Source: Salinispora arenicola
Lineage (GTDB): Bacteria > Actinomycetota > Actinomycetes > Mycobacteriales > Micromonosporaceae
Direction of reading: 5' to 3'
Assembly: GCF_006716065.1 (NCBI RefSeq)
Contig: NZ_VFOL01000001.1
Coordinates: 4,650,001-4,714,000 of the forward strand
DNA length: 64,000 nucleotides
The notes beneath the pieces were generated by a model. That model made no database searches and was not told the DNA's origin. It was given only the letters and a program-made list of their open reading frames with translations. Both the position numbers and the translations under genes were made by a program. Position 1 is the stretch's first letter, and every line of letters begins with the position of its first letter. Shown piece after piece: positions 37,074 to 46,762 of the stretch.

Positions 37074-37931
37074 GGAACATCAGCTCCCTGTGCTGAATGA
37101 AATGGGACTTACATCACGACTCGACATCGGCCGGCGTGCCGGTACCCGGGAGTCTCCTCGCGGTCCGCATCGCGGACCACCGCATAGTCACAGCTGTTTC
37201 CGTCAATGGCATCTTCTTCGTTGCCGTCGCGACATTGCTGGACGATCCAGTCGAGAGGCAAACATCGCCGATCAGGTCAACCGATTCGAGGCCGGCGAGC
37301 GGAATGTCGAGTTCCGCATATTCGGCGCCAGGTCAGCGAGCGAGTTCATCGGTTACGCCACTTCGCCTCCTTTGTTGACGGAATGCCGGGTTCGGTCCAG
37401 CCCGGAACAAGGTACTGGGACCTGAGCATGCCCAGCGCGAATCACCGTGTCTTCTCTCCTGGTGCTGTCTACCGCGCCTGGCCCACCAAGATCGAGAGCG
37501 GTTCGATTCGGCACGGCGGAAGAAGCATCCGCCGCCACGGCAGTCGACCATGGAATGGTCGCCGAACCGCGGCGACCGGCAGCGGCGGAGAGTGACCGAC
37601 CCACCGCCCCGGAAGCCTGCCGGCGATACTCGCATCATTCGCTTTCGACAATTCTTGACCTGCCGACGTCTCTACTGGCAACGCTTGCGGACAGCAACCA
37701 CGCAATCGCACGCTGCAAGAAGACACAGACTCAGCGAGCACGCAAAGATAGCTCGCACAGCACAACGCGACGTGACCATCACCGCTTACCGATACAGCAC
37801 AAGGGACTACTGACGCGCTAGCGGCTGCGCGCCCCGCACCTGCCGCACCCATCGACCACACATTTATTGCGGCACTCCTGAGAAAACGAAGCGCTACCTG
37901 GACACTAGACGCTACTTGGGGGAGAGGAACT
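37074..37931. other. 858-base intergenic region without supported gene
   Basis: Base composition is lower in GC than the neighbours and no open frame shows a domain, ribosome site or actinomycete codon pattern. It separates a minus-strand oxidoreductase from the AraC regulator and should hold both promoters, and could hide a small RNA or decayed DNA. Confidence 0.45.
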
Positions 37932-38717
37932 ATGGGCAGCCACTTCGAAGCTGCTGTTGAGCGGGCGATCGAAATGATGCGCAACAACCTGGGTGAGCAA
38001 CTCACCGTCGATGACATGGCTCGCGCCGCCATGTTCAGCAAGTTCCACTTCACACGAATCTTCCAACGCGTAACCGGAGTCACACCCGGACGCTTTCTAT
38101 CGGCGCTACGATTACAACGTGCCAAGGTATTGCTGCTGTCGACAACGATGAACGTCGCCGATATCAGCGTCCAGGTCGGATACAACAGCATCGGCACCTT
38201 CAGCTCCCGGTTCACCCGTAGCGTGGGGGTGTCCCCGACCGCTTACCGCCGGTGCGGTGGAGTCGTCCACGCCATGAACCCGGACGTGGACGAGTACCAC
38301 GACCGGGCGGAGGGCGTCGTGGCCGGCACCGTCTCGGTCCAGCCACCGCACCGGCTGGACACCGTGTTCCTCGGCCTGTTCAGGGGCCGCATTCCGGAGG
38401 GACGCCCCGTCCGCTGCGTCATGGAGCAGGGCACGGGTCGGTTCCTGCTCAGCAAGGTTCCCGACGGCGTGTGGTACCTGCTGTGCCAGGGTGGCGCCAG
38501 TGAGCCGGGCAGCAAGGACACCGTTCGTTTCGTCGGCTGCTACGGGCCGTTCGAAATCCGCCACGGCAACGTGATCGACGCTCAGGTGCAACTGAAGCCG
38601 GTTCGTACGCTGGACCCCCCCTTGCTCATTGACCTACCGAGTGCCCGCCGCAGCAACAGCGAGGGTGACGGACGGTGGCGCCCGAACCGGACTGGAGGGC
38701 TTCCCCTCGCCGCCTAG
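37932..38717 (+). CDS. AraC-family regulator with N-terminal DNA-binding domain
   Basis: A 261-residue transcription factor. Two AraC helix-turn-helix units occupy residues about 8-105: LTVDDMARAAMFSKFHFTR and ISVQVGYNSIGTFSSRFTR. They come first, followed by a roughly 130-residue C-terminal domain of unknown ligand, the reverse of the classical AraC order. GAGAGGAAC precedes the ATG. Standing at the right end of the beta-tyrosine locus, it is a candidate pathway regulator. The C-terminal part has three cysteines (CVMEQ, LLCQ, GCYG) that might sense redox or a ligand. Confidence 0.88.
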   Translation: MGSHFEAAVERAIEMMRNNLGEQLTVDDMARAAMFSKFHFTRIFQRVTGVTPGRFLSALRLQRAKVLLLSTTMNVADISVQVGYNSIGTFSSRFTRSVGVSPTAYRRCGGVVHAMNPDVDEYHDRAEGVVAGTVSVQPPHRLDTVFLGLFRGRIPEGRPVRCVMEQGTGRFLLSKVPDGVWYLLCQGGASEPGSKDTVRFVGCYGPFEIRHGNVIDAQVQLKPVRTLDPPLLIDLPSARRSNSEGDGRWRPNRTGGLPLAA

Positions 38718-38731
38718 TCACTGGCAAGAAA

Positions 38732-38749
38732 CCCGCGCGGCTACGCGGG
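38732..38749 (+). terminator. Hairpin after AraC regulator
   Basis: CCCGCG and CGCGGG are separated by six bases, starting 15 bases after the stop codon. Short stem, hence moderate support. Confidence 0.5.
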
Positions 38750-38861
38750 CACGGTCGCGGCAGGCCGCCACCTACGCAGTGCCAGCCACAGATACCGGCA
38801 GCGAGAGTCGTGGATACGGCTAACCTTGGAACAGCCCACGTCACATCTCGCTAGGAGGCGT

Positions 38862-40041
38862 TTGAGCACGAATGTTCCCACGCGTACAGATCTACTCCGC
38901 AGTGCGGCCGATCTCGCACCCCTACTCCAAAAGTACGTCACATGGTCCGAAGAGAACCGGCGCCTGCACGATGACGCGATTTGAGGCCTGGCGTCCGCCG
39001 GCATGTTCCGCCTGCGGACCCCGCGTCGGTACGGTCGGTACGAATGCGACAGCCGCACCCTGGTCAACGTCGCGACCGAACTGGCCCGGGGTGATGGGTC
39101 CACCGCCTGGACCGCCCCGGTGTACTGGATTCCGACCTGGATGACGGCCCAGTTCCCCGACGAGGTTCAGGACCAGGTATTCGAACGGGTGACCGCCGGA
39201 TCTGCAGCACGCCAAGCCCCAGCGGCATGGCCACCCAGGTCGACGGCGGCGTCGTCATCAACGGCAAGTGGGGTTTCAGCACCGGTGCACTACACGCCGA
39301 GTGGCAGCAAATCATCGCTATCCAGCAGACGCCGGACAACCAGCCACTCCCCGTCGTGGCGCTGATACCCCTGTCCGACCTGCAGGTTCTCGACGACTGG
39401 TACACCTTCGGGCTGAAGGGCACCGGCAGTGTGAGCACGGTGACCCAGGACGCGTGTTCGTACCCTAGGAGCGAGTTCTGCCCCTGCCCGCGTTCCTCGA
39501 GGGACCGGGCGCGTCACGGACGAACGCCGAAGCGGCAATCTATCGGGCCCCGCTGCTGCCGGTCGCCTCCGCCTCCTCGGTCGGCACCGCCCTCGGGTTG
39601 GCCAAGGCGACACGCCACGCATTCATGGAACGACTCCCCGACCACAAGATCGCCTACACCGAGTACACCAGCCAGGCGACGGCCCCACTAACCCATCGTC
39701 AGGTGGCGGACGCGTTCACGAAAATCGACCAGGCCGAGTTCCACGCCTACCGGCTCGCCTCCACTCTCGATCAGAAAGCTGCCGCCCAGGAACCGTGGAC
39801 GCTCGAGGAGCGGGTTCGCTCCCGAGCCGACCTGGGCGCCGTGTGCCGACTCGCGCGCCAAGCGGTGGACATCCTGGCTGCCGCCAGTGGCAGACCATCG
39901 CTCTGCTTGGATGCGCCGATCCAGCGAATCCAGTGCGACATTCAGGCGGTCAACCTGCACGCGCTGATGCATCCGAACACGAACGCCGAGTTGTGTGGTC
40001 ACGTCCTTTGCGGTCTGGAGCCCAATACTTCCTATCTCTGA
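38862..40041 (+). pseudogene. Decayed acyl-CoA dehydrogenase-like flavoprotein gene
   Basis: Three reading frames together give about 390 residues of an acyl-CoA dehydrogenase/flavin monooxygenase (HsaA-like) protein. AGGAGG precedes a TTG start. An in-frame TGA at 38982 breaks the N-terminal helix. The frame continues with MFRLRTPRRYG and ELARGDGSTAW, then shifts between about 39195 and 39225 to GGVVINGKWGFSTGALHAEW. It shifts again at about 39445-39455 to ERVLPLPAFLEG, just after a TAG at 39466, and runs to the natural stop with the C-terminal helical domain. Two stops and two shifts make it non-functional. It may be a relic of the neighbouring cluster or a former border gene. Confidence 0.8.
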
Positions 40042-40269
40042 CCCGCCCGACGCCATCACACAACTTACATATTGACTATCGACGCTTTGTATATCTGACC
40101 TGACAAGCGGACGGCAGGCCTATTCGCAGCACGCACAACTCGGGGCACTCGACCGGTCCTGAGCCTGGCCAAACGCCGCGATGGGCCGCCCGAGGATGTA
40201 AGCCCAACGTTGATCGCCCTTCAGACGATATTCGTCGTCCCGTAGTCCGTTGCGGCATCATCGAAAGGC

Positions 40270-41226
40270 ATGAAGAGACTGCAGGGTGGGCTACTCGCCA
40301 TCATTCTCGCCGCGGCTGGGCTAGTCGCCTCCACCGGGGCCGCCCAGGCTGCCCCGGTGCCACTAAAGGTACTCACACACAACGTGATGTTTCTGCCACA
40401 GTCGCTCTACCCCAACTGGGGTCAGGTCAGGCGGTCCGACCTTATTTCCGAGGCCGACTACATCACCGGCCGAGACATCGTTGTTCTCCAAGAAATGTTC
40501 GACAACGAGGCATCCAACCGACTCAAGGATCGTCTCGCCGCCCAGTACCCCTATCAGACACCTGTCCTCGGCCGGTCGCGGTCCGGCTGGGATGCCACGA
40601 TGGGGGCGTACTCCAACGTGACCCCGGAGGATGGCGGGGTCACGATCCTGAGTAAGTGGCCGATCCTGGAAAAAGTCCAATACGTCTATACCGATGGCTG
40701 CGGTGCCGACTGGTTTTCCAACAAGGGATTCGTCTACGCCCGCCTCAATGTCAACGGAGCCCCCGTACACGTCGTGGGTACGCACGCTCAGGCAGCCGAC
40801 ACTGGCTGCGCCGACGGCACCGGCGCCGGGGTCCGGGCAGCGCAGTTCGACGAACTCCGCGCCTTCCTTGACGCCCGCCTCATTCCAGCAGGTGAACAGG
40901 TCATCATCACCGGCGACCTGAATGTTGACCGCTACTCCGCCGAATACGCAGGCATGTTGACCCGGCTCGACGTCAGCGACACCTCGTTCACCGGCCACCC
41001 GTACTCCTGGGACTCTGCGCGCAACGCCATGGCCGACTACAACGACGACCGGAACAGCCGTCAACAGTTGGACTACGTGATGCAGCGCAACGGCCATGCC
41101 CGACATGGCTCAGGTGATAACCAGACCCTGGCTGTCAATGCACCGAAATGGTGTGTGACCAGCTGGTTCGTTCGCTACTGCTACACCGACTACGCCGACC
41201 ACTATCCGGTCGCGGCAAACGTCTGA
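40270..41226 (+). CDS. Secreted sphingomyelinase C-type phosphodiesterase
   Basis: A 318-residue exported phosphodiesterase of the endonuclease/exonuclease/phosphatase fold, bacterial neutral sphingomyelinase group. A Sec signal peptide ends near residue 28 (AAQAA). The metal and catalytic residues are visible: LTHNVM (Asn38), VLQEMFD (Glu75), VGTHAQA (His), TGDLNVD (Asp/Asn) and the terminal YADHYPV Asp-His pair. It would hydrolyse sphingomyelin or related phospholipid headgroups outside the cell. It stands alone between the pseudogene and a hairpin and shows no link to the biosynthetic genes. Confidence 0.87.
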   Translation: MKRLQGGLLAIILAAAGLVASTGAAQAAPVPLKVLTHNVMFLPQSLYPNWGQVRRSDLISEADYITGRDIVVLQEMFDNEASNRLKDRLAAQYPYQTPVLGRSRSGWDATMGAYSNVTPEDGGVTILSKWPILEKVQYVYTDGCGADWFSNKGFVYARLNVNGAPVHVVGTHAQAADTGCADGTGAGVRAAQFDELRAFLDARLIPAGEQVIITGDLNVDRYSAEYAGMLTRLDVSDTSFTGHPYSWDSARNAMADYNDDRNSRQQLDYVMQRNGHARHGSGDNQTLAVNAPKWCVTSWFVRYCYTDYADHYPVAANV

Positions 41227-41260
41227 CGCGCGACCAGACAGCGCGCAGAACGCCTGCGCC

Positions 41261-41296
41261 GCTGGGCCGGACGGCGCACGTGCCGGCCGGCCCAGC
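41261..41296. terminator. Hairpin after sphingomyelinase gene
   Basis: A ten-base stem GCTGGGCCGG/CCGGCCCAGC with internal CGGC/GCCG pairing, 35 bases beyond the stop. Confidence 0.65.
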
Positions 41297-41449
41297 AGCA
41301 CCCCGGTGGCACGCTGCACGGGTCGACTCTCGCGGATCGGCCCACCCGGAAGGGTTGGGTGCGGTCCTGCGAGTCCTCGAGATATTGACCCGACGAGCCT
41401 GGCCTACCCCGAAAGTGTGACGTCAGACGCGCCGAGCTGCCGGCCATTC

Positions 41450-41974
41450 TCAAGAAGGGTGCCGGTTGTATTTGATCATTGCGCAGCGACGACAAGCATC
41501 CATCCCCGGCAGGGACGCCTCATGTTGCATCGCGGCTGCCAGTTCGCGTCCGATCTCGGCGCCGGGTAGCTCCCGGTATCCGAGAGTCCGGTAGTAGGGA
41601 CCGTTCCAGGGCACATCGCGGAAGGTCGTCAGGGTCGTCGCCGGCCGATCGTTGCGTCTACCCCAGGTCTCGAGGTGTGCCATGAGCCGGCGGCCGATAC
41701 CCCGCCGAGCGTGTGTGGGAGCCACCGATACCTGCTCTATGTGGGCATTACCATCCAGCACCGTTGCCACGACGTAGCCGGCGACCCTCTCGCTCTCCTC
41801 GGCCACCCAGACAAGCCCCTGGCGCTGACTGCGGCTCAGGGCCTGCTGGTCGGGGACGTGGTCGGCGACCGCCGACAGACCAACCGAGTGGAAGAGCTCA
41901 CCGGCCTGGACCTCAAGCCGAGCCAGGTCATCGAGCTCCGACTGTCGTGCCGAACGGATCAGCGGGGCGGCCAT
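41450..41974 (-). CDS. GNAT-family N-acetyltransferase
   Basis: A 174-residue single-domain GNAT. The acetyl-CoA loop is VAPTHARRGIGRRLM at about residues 88-102, preceded by the strand HIEQVSV and followed by PYYRTLGYRELP. GAAGGTGG stands before the ATG. The substrate is unknown; proteins of this shape acetylate small amines or protein N-termini. It is not obviously connected to either cluster. Confidence 0.88.
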   Translation of the reverse strand: MAAPLIRSARQSELDDLARLEVQAGELFHSVGLSAVADHVPDQQALSRSQRQGLVWVAEESERVAGYVVATVLDGNAHIEQVSVAPTHARRGIGRRLMAHLETWGRRNDRPATTLTTFRDVPWNGPYYRTLGYRELPGAEIGRELAAAMQHEASLPGMDACRRCAMIKYNRHPS

Positions 41975-42172
41975 CCGCCCACCTTCACACGAGCCGGGCG
42001 TCCTGTCATCGAATATTGACCGCCGAAACCGCTCCGCATATACCGACCGCTACGCCAAGGCCGCGACAGACCTGGACGACGGATCAACCTTCGGGTGCTA
42101 CCGGGCTGGTTGCGTGCTGGGCTTGCCGCCACGGATGTCCGTTACTGCCCTAACAAAAGGCAGAGGCTGGCG

Positions 42173-42577
42173 CTACGCCCGACTACTCCCGACGGTGGGC
42201 CCCCGACGTACCGCAGTTTCACGGAGGAGCGCGTCGCCAGTCCGGTACAACTCGATCAGTAGTGGCTTGAGTGTCCGGCCGACTGGGGTGAGTCGGTAGA
42301 CGGTATGAGAGGGGAAACCCTTCTGGCGCTCGCACTCAACCAGGTCGGCCTGCGCCAGCCTGGCAAGCCGCTCACTCAAGACCTTTGCGCTCAGCCTGGG
42401 CAGTGCGACCCGAAGCTGGCTGAAGGAGCGGGGCCCGTGCATCAGTTCTCGCAGGAGCAGCGTCGTCCATCGGCCGGCGACGGCAGCGAGTGCCACCTCC
42501 ACCGGGCAGGTCGGCTCCGGATGTCTCGTTTCACCTCGGGTGTCCAGAACGAGATCACGGTCCCAGCCGTTGCTCAC
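42173..42577 (-). CDS. HxlR-family winged-helix regulator
   Basis: A 134-residue regulator. CPVEVALAAVAGRWTTLLLREL opens the HxlR domain (given in shortened form, with the usual N-terminal Cys), followed by PRLSAKVLSERLARL as recognition helix and TVYRLTPVGRTL as wing. I chose the GTG at 42577 because it gives the usual length; an open frame extends further but into the divergent gene. HxlR proteins often respond to quinones or electrophiles through the N-terminal cysteine. It is divergent from the SnoaL-like gene with 39 bases between starts and probably controls it. Confidence 0.85.
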   Translation of the reverse strand: MSNGWDRDLVLDTRGETRHPEPTCPVEVALAAVAGRWTTLLLRELMHGPRSFSQLRVALPRLSAKVLSERLARLAQADLVECERQKGFPSHTVYRLTPVGRTLKPLLIELYRTGDALLRETAVRRGPTVGSSRA

Positions 42578-42616
42578 CGTTTGGTTACCTGCGACGGGGT
42601 CGGTTTGACTGACCGC

Positions 42617-43042
42617 ATGCCAACTGACTTCACCAACCATCCTTTCAGTGTCGCTCTTACCGACGACGCCAGCCAACACCCCCTGGTCTTCGCCCGAGCC
42701 TTCAATTCCGGGAACGCCGGTGCTGTCGAGCAGGTCTACGAACCGGACGGTGTCCTCGTCGCCACACCGGGCCAACCTGTCACCGGCGCCGCCCGGGCTG
42801 CGGCCAATCAACGATTCCTCGGCCTGGGGCTACCCATCGACGTTCGCCCACGGCATGTCTACGTGGCCGACGATATCGCCCTGCTGATCGTTGACTGGAC
42901 CATAGACGGCCAAGGCCCCGACGGGCAGCATGTGCACCTGGAGGGCACGGCTACCGACGTGGCACGGCGAGGACCGGACGGCCGCTGGCGGTACGTCATC
43001 GACAACCCGTTCGGCACCGAGAGGTCGAATGACCCGCAGTAG
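42617..43042 (+). CDS. SnoaL-like small protein (NTF2 fold)
   Basis: A 141-residue NTF2/SnoaL-like protein, shown by FARAFNSGNAGAVEQVYEPDG, GAARAAANQRFL and the terminal WRYVIDNPFG. Such proteins are ketosteroid-isomerase-like cyclases or hydrolases or ligand-binding proteins; no catalytic residue pattern points to one reaction. Its promoter must overlap that of the divergent HxlR regulator, so ligand-controlled expression is likely. The ribosome site is weak, and a leaderless or very short leader transcript is possible. Confidence 0.8.
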   Translation: MPTDFTNHPFSVALTDDASQHPLVFARAFNSGNAGAVEQVYEPDGVLVATPGQPVTGAARAAANQRFLGLGLPIDVRPRHVYVADDIALLIVDWTIDGQGPDGQHVHLEGTATDVARRGPDGRWRYVIDNPFGTERSNDPQ

Positions 43043-43345
43043 TTCTGTGAAAGTGGGACGTCAAAGGGCTTTCCGGCGGGCATCCGACGACATTGTGCTG
43101 AACTATCAGCACTGGCACCGGCCAAACGGGGGGCGCTGGAAGAACCACGACAGTATCGGCGCCGATCGGTGAAGTCGACACGGCAGAACTGCCCCAGATA
43201 GCTGTTGCGAAGGCCCATACGCCCAGACCACCCGGGCCCTGCACGGCTGTTCTGGGGCAACCCTCTGCCCGTACTCCGGTTGCCCGCACGCATGACCTTG
43301 ACCCACGCGGCGCCGGAGCAACTGCCTGTCATGGCCGGGCCATTC
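43043..43345. other. Intergenic region without supported gene
   Basis: About 300 bases between the convergent SnoaL-like gene and the ArsB-type permease. No convincing open frame or hairpin seen; possibly decayed DNA. Confidence 0.4.
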
Positions 43346-44593
43346 TCATGACGTCCCCGACACTCGCAACCCCAGCCACAACGCCGCCACCCCGGCCATC
43401 AGGCACGCCGGCACCGTCAACGCGCCCAGCCGTAGAAACTCCCGCCCCGCGGGCCGGTGGGCGGTCGCGTGCAGGATCTGCCGCCACAACAGGGTGGCCA
43501 GCGAGCCGACATAGGTCAGATTGGGCCCGATGTTCACCCCCAGTAGGGCCGCCAGAACCAGCCCCGGCGAGTGCGCGACCAGCGGTGTGAGCATCAACGT
43601 GGCCGGCAGGTTGTTCATCAGGTTCGCCAGCACCGCGGCCAGCACCGCGACGGCCAGCAGGCCCGCCAGCCCACCCCAGGCGGGAATCAGCCGGCCGACC
43701 ACCAGGCCCACCCCGCCGGAACGCACCGCCAGCACCACGATGCCCAACCCGAACACGAACCCGCAGAACGGCAGATTCGCGGCCCGCGCCAGCCGTCCCA
43801 CCTCGGCCAAGGGTCGCCGGACCAGCCGGTTGGTGGCTAGTACCAGCGCCCCGCCCGCGGCCACCCACGCCGGATGCACGCCCACCGGCTCGGCCAGCCC
43901 GAACCCGACCAACGTGACCGCCAACACCACCAGTGCGAACCGCGGCGCCTGCACCGGCGCCGCGGGCGGACCCCGACGCGCGGGAGCGGCCAGGTCACCG
44001 GCGAAGAACCAACGAAACAGCAGATACTCGGTGGCCACCACGGCCAGCCACGGCAACGCCATCAACCCAGCGAACCGGGCGAAGGTCAATCCGCTCGCGG
44101 CGAACGCCAACAGGTTCGTCAGATTCGACACCGGCAACAGCAGAGACGCGGAGTTCGCCAGATGGGTACACGCGTACAGGTGGGGTTTGGCGCGTACCCG
44201 CATCCTCATCGCGGTTGCCAACACCACCGGCGTCAACAGCACCACCGTCGCGTCCAGACTCAAAACAGCGGTAACCGCAGACGCGATCACGAATAGCACA
44301 CCGAGCAACCGTCGCGGTGAACCGCGGCTCACCCGCCCAGCCACCCAACCGGCATATCTGAAAACGCCCGCGTCGTCGGCCAGGTGGGCGAGTGTCAGCA
44401 CCGCCGCCAGGAATCCCACGGTTGGGCCCAGCACGACCAGTTCCCGTCCCGCATCCTGCCAGGACACCAGGCCAAGCAGCACCACCAGGCCGGCCCCTGG
44501 GACGGCTCCCATCGCCTCCGGCAACCCCCACGGCCGGACAAGGGCAAACCCCAGTACACCGACCAGAATGACAACCGACACGAATGTGCTCAC
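43346..44593 (-). CDS. ArsB/NhaD-type inner-membrane permease
   Basis: A 415-residue polytopic membrane protein of the ion-transporter superfamily, closest in type to ArsB arsenite exporters. About 11-12 hydrophobic helices are present, with the family blocks VLSLDATVVLLTPVVLATA, NSASLLLPVSNLTNLLAF and LANLMNNLPATLMLTPLV at corresponding repeats. It would extrude arsenite or an anion. No arsR, arsC or arsA gene adjoins, so the substrate remains open. GTG start with GAGG eight bases upstream. Confidence 0.85.
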   Translation of the reverse strand: MSTFVSVVILVGVLGFALVRPWGLPEAMGAVPGAGLVVLLGLVSWQDAGRELVVLGPTVGFLAAVLTLAHLADDAGVFRYAGWVAGRVSRGSPRRLLGVLFVIASAVTAVLSLDATVVLLTPVVLATAMRMRVRAKPHLYACTHLANSASLLLPVSNLTNLLAFAASGLTFARFAGLMALPWLAVVATEYLLFRWFFAGDLAAPARRGPPAAPVQAPRFALVVLAVTLVGFGLAEPVGVHPAWVAAGGALVLATNRLVRRPLAEVGRLARAANLPFCGFVFGLGIVVLAVRSGGVGLVVGRLIPAWGGLAGLLAVAVLAAVLANLMNNLPATLMLTPLVAHSPGLVLAALLGVNIGPNLTYVGSLATLLWRQILHATAHRPAGREFLRLGALTVPACLMAGVAALWLGLRVSGTS

Positions 44594-45325
44594 CCGGAGG
44601 ACCTCATCCCGCCGCTATCCGTCACCGGCACGTCCGCGCGCATGACTGGAAGCTACCCGAAGCAAGATCCATTTTGCCGCGAATTCGACGAGTCCCCCAA
44701 TACCGAATCTGACGAAGGCGAGCGTGCCGCCCGGCACACCTCGAATACGACACCACCGACACGGGGCTCCGCACCCAGGCCAAACGACCAAACCCCATAA
44801 TGGGACCGCGAAGATCGACCTTTCTCACATTCGGTTGATCAGAGAGCCGTCAGGGTAGTTGACATTCGATTGAAGGATGTCCGCAAACTATCCGTAACCG
44901 TAACTCCGCGACCGCCGCCCTCCACGACTCCAGCGGATTGGCAGCGCCGTACCCAGGTCAAGCACAGAAGCCTATGCAGTCCGACTCCGGGCACGGCGGC
45001 GTCAACGGGGTGGGCGCTCTCTACGAGCTCCCGGCCCGGCACACGCTACGGACAGACGCCGAGGCTGTCGCGGGCATGTGCGGCCCTGGCCCGGCGGGTG
45101 CTGGGAGCGAGCTGCAGTTTCCGTCTCGGCACCGCTATGCCTGCACACGACCAAAACCGGGGATCTGAATGCGTGGCCTCATGACGATGCGGTTCACACC
45201 CGCACCGGCTACCTCACCGACCCCCGACGGTCGGTCGCGACTGGCCGAGCACCGCGCACCCGGTCCGTCGCCCGCCTTCTCCGGCAGGGGTGCGGATCAG
45301 CAGCCCAGGCGGCCGGGACGGGACA
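44594..45325. other. 732-base region without supported gene
   Basis: Several overlapping short open frames occur but none has a domain or consistent codon pattern. TTGACA near 44858 lacks a partner -10 element. Probably regulatory and decayed sequence upstream of the permease. Confidence 0.4.
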
Positions 45326-46345
45326 CTAGGCCGGCTTGTACGCGGTCACCAGCTCCCAGGTGCCCGGAAGCACTGCCACGTGGTGGAAGCCGACCTCGGT
45401 GAGCAGTTCGGTGTAGAAGTCCACCTCTCGCAACCGGCTGACGCTGCTGTCGACCCCGATGAGGAAGTAGCTCCAGAAGAACTGCATGGCCAGCCGATCC
45501 GGGGTGCGGAACTCCTCACAGATCAAGAGCAGCCCGCCCGGCTCCAACGCCGCATACGCCTGCTGCACCAGTTGACGGGCCACGGCGTTGGGCCAGTCGT
45601 GCAGCACCCGAACGAACGAGAACGCGTCGTACCCGCCGGGAAGCGGCTCGGCGAAGAAGTCCCCGCCAACGAATCCCAGCCGGTCCGGGTGACCGCGGGC
45701 GGCTCGGGTGGCCGCCACCAGTGGCGCCACCGCCGGTAGGTTGTATACGTCTGCTCGCAGGGCCGGCGCGTCATCGAGGATGTGCGCGACGAGCGTCCCG
45801 TCGCCGCCGCCCACGTCCAGCAGGCGGTGCCGGTCCGACCAGAGCTGGCTCGCATGCCGGCGTACCGTCTCGATCGCCGGCCCCAGCCCGAGGGCCATGC
45901 TGCGCTCGAACTCCGCGGTCTGGGCCGCTGTCTTCGGCGGCCAGGTGAAGCCGTCGTCGATGCTGACGTCGCCGCGCAGGCTCTCGGCCAGTCGGCCGTG
46001 CAACTGCCGCCAGGGGTAGCGGTCGCGGTCCCGCTCGATGGCGTCTGGGCCGAGCACCGCGGTGACCGCGTCACGCAGCCCCGACACGGCCTGGTAGCTG
46101 GTAGCGCCGATGTCGTCGGCGGTTTCGTCACGGACCAGGAGACCGAGGCTCTCGATGCAGTCGAGAAACTTGTACAACCGTAGCGGGAGCACCCCGAACC
46201 GGGTCGCCAGTTCGTCGAGACGGGCAGGTCCAGGATCCAACGCGTCGAGCAGTCCCATGTCGAGCGCCGTTTGCAGCACATCCGTCGCCTTGGGCCCGTT
46301 GACAAGCAAACTCATCAACGCCCGCGACGAGAGGTGGACGGTCAT
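45326..46345 (-). CDS. SAM-dependent O-methyltransferase (plant OMT-like)
   Basis: A 339-residue methyltransferase of the type with an N-terminal winged-helix dimerisation domain and C-terminal SAM fold, common in polyketide tailoring. LLDVGGGDGTLVAHIL at about residues 178-193 binds SAM, and FVRVLHDWPN carries the usual catalytic-base His followed by Asp/Trp. AAGGGG precedes the ATG at 46345. It lies alone between the ArsB-type gene and the CRISPR leader, transcribed away from the array. Its substrate is unknown and membership in either cluster is uncertain. Confidence 0.88.
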   Translation of the reverse strand: MTVHLSSRALMSLLVNGPKATDVLQTALDMGLLDALDPGPARLDELATRFGVLPLRLYKFLDCIESLGLLVRDETADDIGATSYQAVSGLRDAVTAVLGPDAIERDRDRYPWRQLHGRLAESLRGDVSIDDGFTWPPKTAAQTAEFERSMALGLGPAIETVRRHASQLWSDRHRLLDVGGGDGTLVAHILDDAPALRADVYNLPAVAPLVAATRAARGHPDRLGFVGGDFFAEPLPGGYDAFSFVRVLHDWPNAVARQLVQQAYAALEPGGLLLICEEFRTPDRLAMQFFWSYFLIGVDSSVSRLREVDFYTELLTEVGFHHVAVLPGTWELVTAYKPA

Positions 46346-46762
46346 CGGTTCAGCCCCTTCTGCAGTGCATCCGTGCACAGATCATTGTCGTCCAGTGTGG
46401 ATGAAGTCGTTGAGGCCGACCCGTGGATAGCCGCGACAGCTGCAACTCACCTGCAGTTCGGCCAGCCGCTGCATGGTCGACCGTTGCGATGACCACTCGA
46501 ATCCGCTCCCCGGAACCCCGGCGGACAGAGGCTCAAGGTTGAGCTGTCATTGATACAGTGGACTGCCAACCGCCAGCCGTCCGTTGCCAGCGATGTTCTG
46601 CCGGCCTCCACAGCTCTGCCAGCCACTCGGCTTGGGCCTCACTAACTATGCTGCAGCCGAGAACGCTAGCCTGCCATGTCAACTGCTACGGGAAGGACGA
46701 TCTTGCGGGCCCTAGTGAATGAAATCCGGAAGATTGATCTCTAGCGTCGCAGGTGAAGAAGT
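46346..46762 (+). promoter_or_regulatory. CRISPR leader region
   Basis: The 417 bases left of the first repeat contain no gene. Perfect repeats begin at this side and degenerate ones collect at the other, so the leader with the array promoter should be here. The last about 80 bases are relatively AT-rich (for example around GTGAATGAAATCC). Also serves as promoter of the minus-strand methyltransferase. Confidence 0.6.

Noticed and set aside
44858-44890. TTGACA promoter in the gap right of the permease
   Set aside because: No matching -10 element at 16-18 bases and no gene downstream on that strand.
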